Below, piece after piece: positions 63,901 through 64,000 of a stretch of 64,000 nt of DNA. Made by a program: the position numbers and the translations under genes. Within the stretch, counting starts at the first letter, position 1; every line of letters starts with the position of its first letter. Where the stretch lies: contig NZ_CP156060.1 of the NCBI RefSeq assembly GCF_039778605.1, forward strand, positions 1,364,001-1,428,000. The letters are read 5' to 3'. The notes under the pieces were generated by a model. It had not been told where the DNA came from and searched no databases. It saw only the letters and a program-made list of their open reading frames with translations. This DNA is from Flavobacterium sp. WV_118_3. Its GTDB lineage: Bacteria; Bacteroidota; Bacteroidia; Flavobacteriales; Flavobacteriaceae.

Positions 63901-64000
63901 ATTACCGGCAGCAACATCAACCGGAATTGGTTCGGAATCGCAAAAACCGCTGGCCATTGTGATCATCGGTGGATTGATGACCGCTACCGCACTGACGTTA
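60959..64000 (+). CDS. czcA: Heavy-metal RND efflux pump, CzcA-type (3' end outside window)
   Basis: The ATG at 60959 opens a frame that runs without stop for 1014 codons to the window edge, so the last part is missing. It starts MNKFIRNIIAFSLKNKAFT, then MPIEAFPDVTN and EWNGRSAEEIERFV. The proton-relay motif of HME-RND pumps is DFGIIIDGAVVMVE at 396-409, with Asp396, Asp402 and Glu409 all present. DFG...DGA is typical of CzcA/CnrA-like Co/Zn/Cd/Ni exporters rather than CusA. It works with the adaptor and duct encoded just upstream. Confidence 0.93.
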   Translation, partial: MNKFIRNIIAFSLKNKAFTFFWVGILAISGFVAFKNMPIEAFPDVTNTQIIIVTEWNGRSAEEIERFVTTPIEIAMNSVQKKTSVRSITMFGLSVIKIIFEDDVDDFFARQQVNNQLRTVSLPDGVDPDVQPPYGPTGEVFRYVLKSKDRDTRDLLTYQNWVIDRQLRAVPGVADIVAFGGQEKTYEISVDPGRLSKYNITPLEVFDAVNKSNLNVGGDVIEKNGQAYVVRGVGLLSSIEDIQNIIVADAGGNPVLVKNLADVAESSYPRVGQVGLDKNSDVVEGIVVMRKGENPKEVLTSIKEKINEINETVLPKDIKMVTFYDRDDLMNFTTATVMHNLFEGIIFVTVIVFLFMADWRTTLTVAIIIPLSLLFAFLCLKLKGMSANLLSLGAVDFGIIIDGAVVMVEGIFVTLDHLAHKKGMKAYNKLAIGSVIKKTGTEMGKAIFFSKLIIITALIPIFSFQKVEGKMFAPLAYTLGFALLGALIFTLTLVPVLSHILLNKNVKEKNNPFVNFWNRIVEKSFNFTFQHKQKTLFVSIAFMVLTFISAKFLGTEFLPQLNEGALWVTAEMPISTSLPESNKISAEIRSILGSFPEVEQVLSQTGRSNDGTDPNGFGFAQFQVDLYPKKEWKRNISQEELIDQMDTKLKQIQGITYNYSQPVIDNVAEAVAGFKASNAVKIYGEDLNKLDELAAKVMTQIKGIDGIKDVGILRNVGQPEVSVILDRGKMAAYGVTLADAQAVLEMAFGGKTATQKYEGEKKFDVRVRYTKEYRKDEKDLGELKVPTIDGVKIPLKEIAVVKKITGPAFIYRDNTKRFIAVKFSVRDRDLGSTIADAQAVVNKNVELPNGYHFGWTGEFENQVRATQRLSQVVPISLIGIFVLLFIMFGNIKDSLLVLANVPFAVIGGIIALHLTGINFGISAGVGFIALFGICIQNGVILISEFHKNLKEKMDLNTSIMEAVKIRTRPVVMTALMASIGLLPAATSTGIGSESQKPLAIVIIGGLMTATALTL

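Overview
The window looks like chromosomal DNA of a flavobacterium (Bacteroidota, Flavobacteriaceae, Flavobacterium-like). The DNA is AT-rich. Several start regions carry the Bacteroidota promoter pattern TTG-N17-23-TAnnTTTG. Secreted proteins end in type A sorting domains of the type IX secretion system (T9SS). Lipoproteins and small membrane proteins of flavobacterial type are common. No tRNA, rRNA, CRISPR array, prophage or complete insertion sequence was seen.

Layout. (1) 0.7-5.3 kb is a defence island. A minus-strand operon encodes an XRE regulator, a Vsr-type endonuclease, a DNA cytosine methyltransferase and a GHKL (MutL/MORC-like) ATPase fused to a Shedu-like PD-(D/E)xK nuclease. A SymE-like toxin gene is divergent from it. 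Behind lie about 800 bases of decayed DNA with repeats resembling XerD-binding arms of dif sites. (2) 6.1-18.5 kb holds secreted and hypothetical genes: a PI-PLC-like lipoprotein lacking the expected catalytic histidines, a large T9SS reprolysin-like metalloprotease, a DEDD exonuclease, and several orphan membrane or secreted proteins, one apparently cut short by an in-frame stop. (3) 18.6-19.5 kb is a hicA-hicB toxin-antitoxin pair with an elaborate palindromic operator and an unusually long gap between the genes. (4) 20.5-26.8 kb holds an IclR regulator divergent from an MFS exporter plus SDR reductase, an ArsR-controlled arsenic operon, and an EamA transporter.

(5) 26.9-41.9 kb concerns acetate/propionate use and its control. 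On the plus strand are a cNMP/CBS/DUF294 protein and a DnaQ-like exonuclease. On the minus strand a long operon reads porin, MFS carrier, DUF6814 protein, small membrane protein, SSS-STAC histidine kinase, CheY-like regulator, PrpE-like acyl-CoA synthetase, acs. Between these two blocks sits a small odd cluster: a ferredoxin-like protein with a hydrophobic toxin-like tail, two paralogous membrane proteins, and a Tat-lipoprotein gene broken by an amber codon. An IS1 InsA-like DNA-binding protein is encoded just upstream of the porin operon.

(6) 43.3-53.7 kb is a nine-gene operon for breakdown of an aromatic acid through its CoA thioester: flavin reductase, salicylyl/2-aminobenzoyl-CoA monooxygenase fused to an old-yellow-enzyme domain, aryl-CoA ligase, glutamate-synthase-like protein, thioesterase, nitrilase-family hydrolase, gentisate-dioxygenase-like bicupin, FAA hydrolase and maleate isomerase. 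The likely route is aromatic acid to CoA ester, 5-hydroxylation, thioester release, ring cleavage, hydrolysis to maleate plus pyruvate, and isomerisation to fumarate. This is inferred from families only.

(7) 54.2-64.0 kb holds a TPR hybrid histidine kinase, then an OmpR-type regulator, its kinase, and a heavy-metal RND efflux operon (outer-membrane factor, adaptor, CzcA-type pump). The pump gene runs off the window. Four phased TTAAG(G/C) repeats in front of the efflux genes are a likely site for the adjacent regulator.
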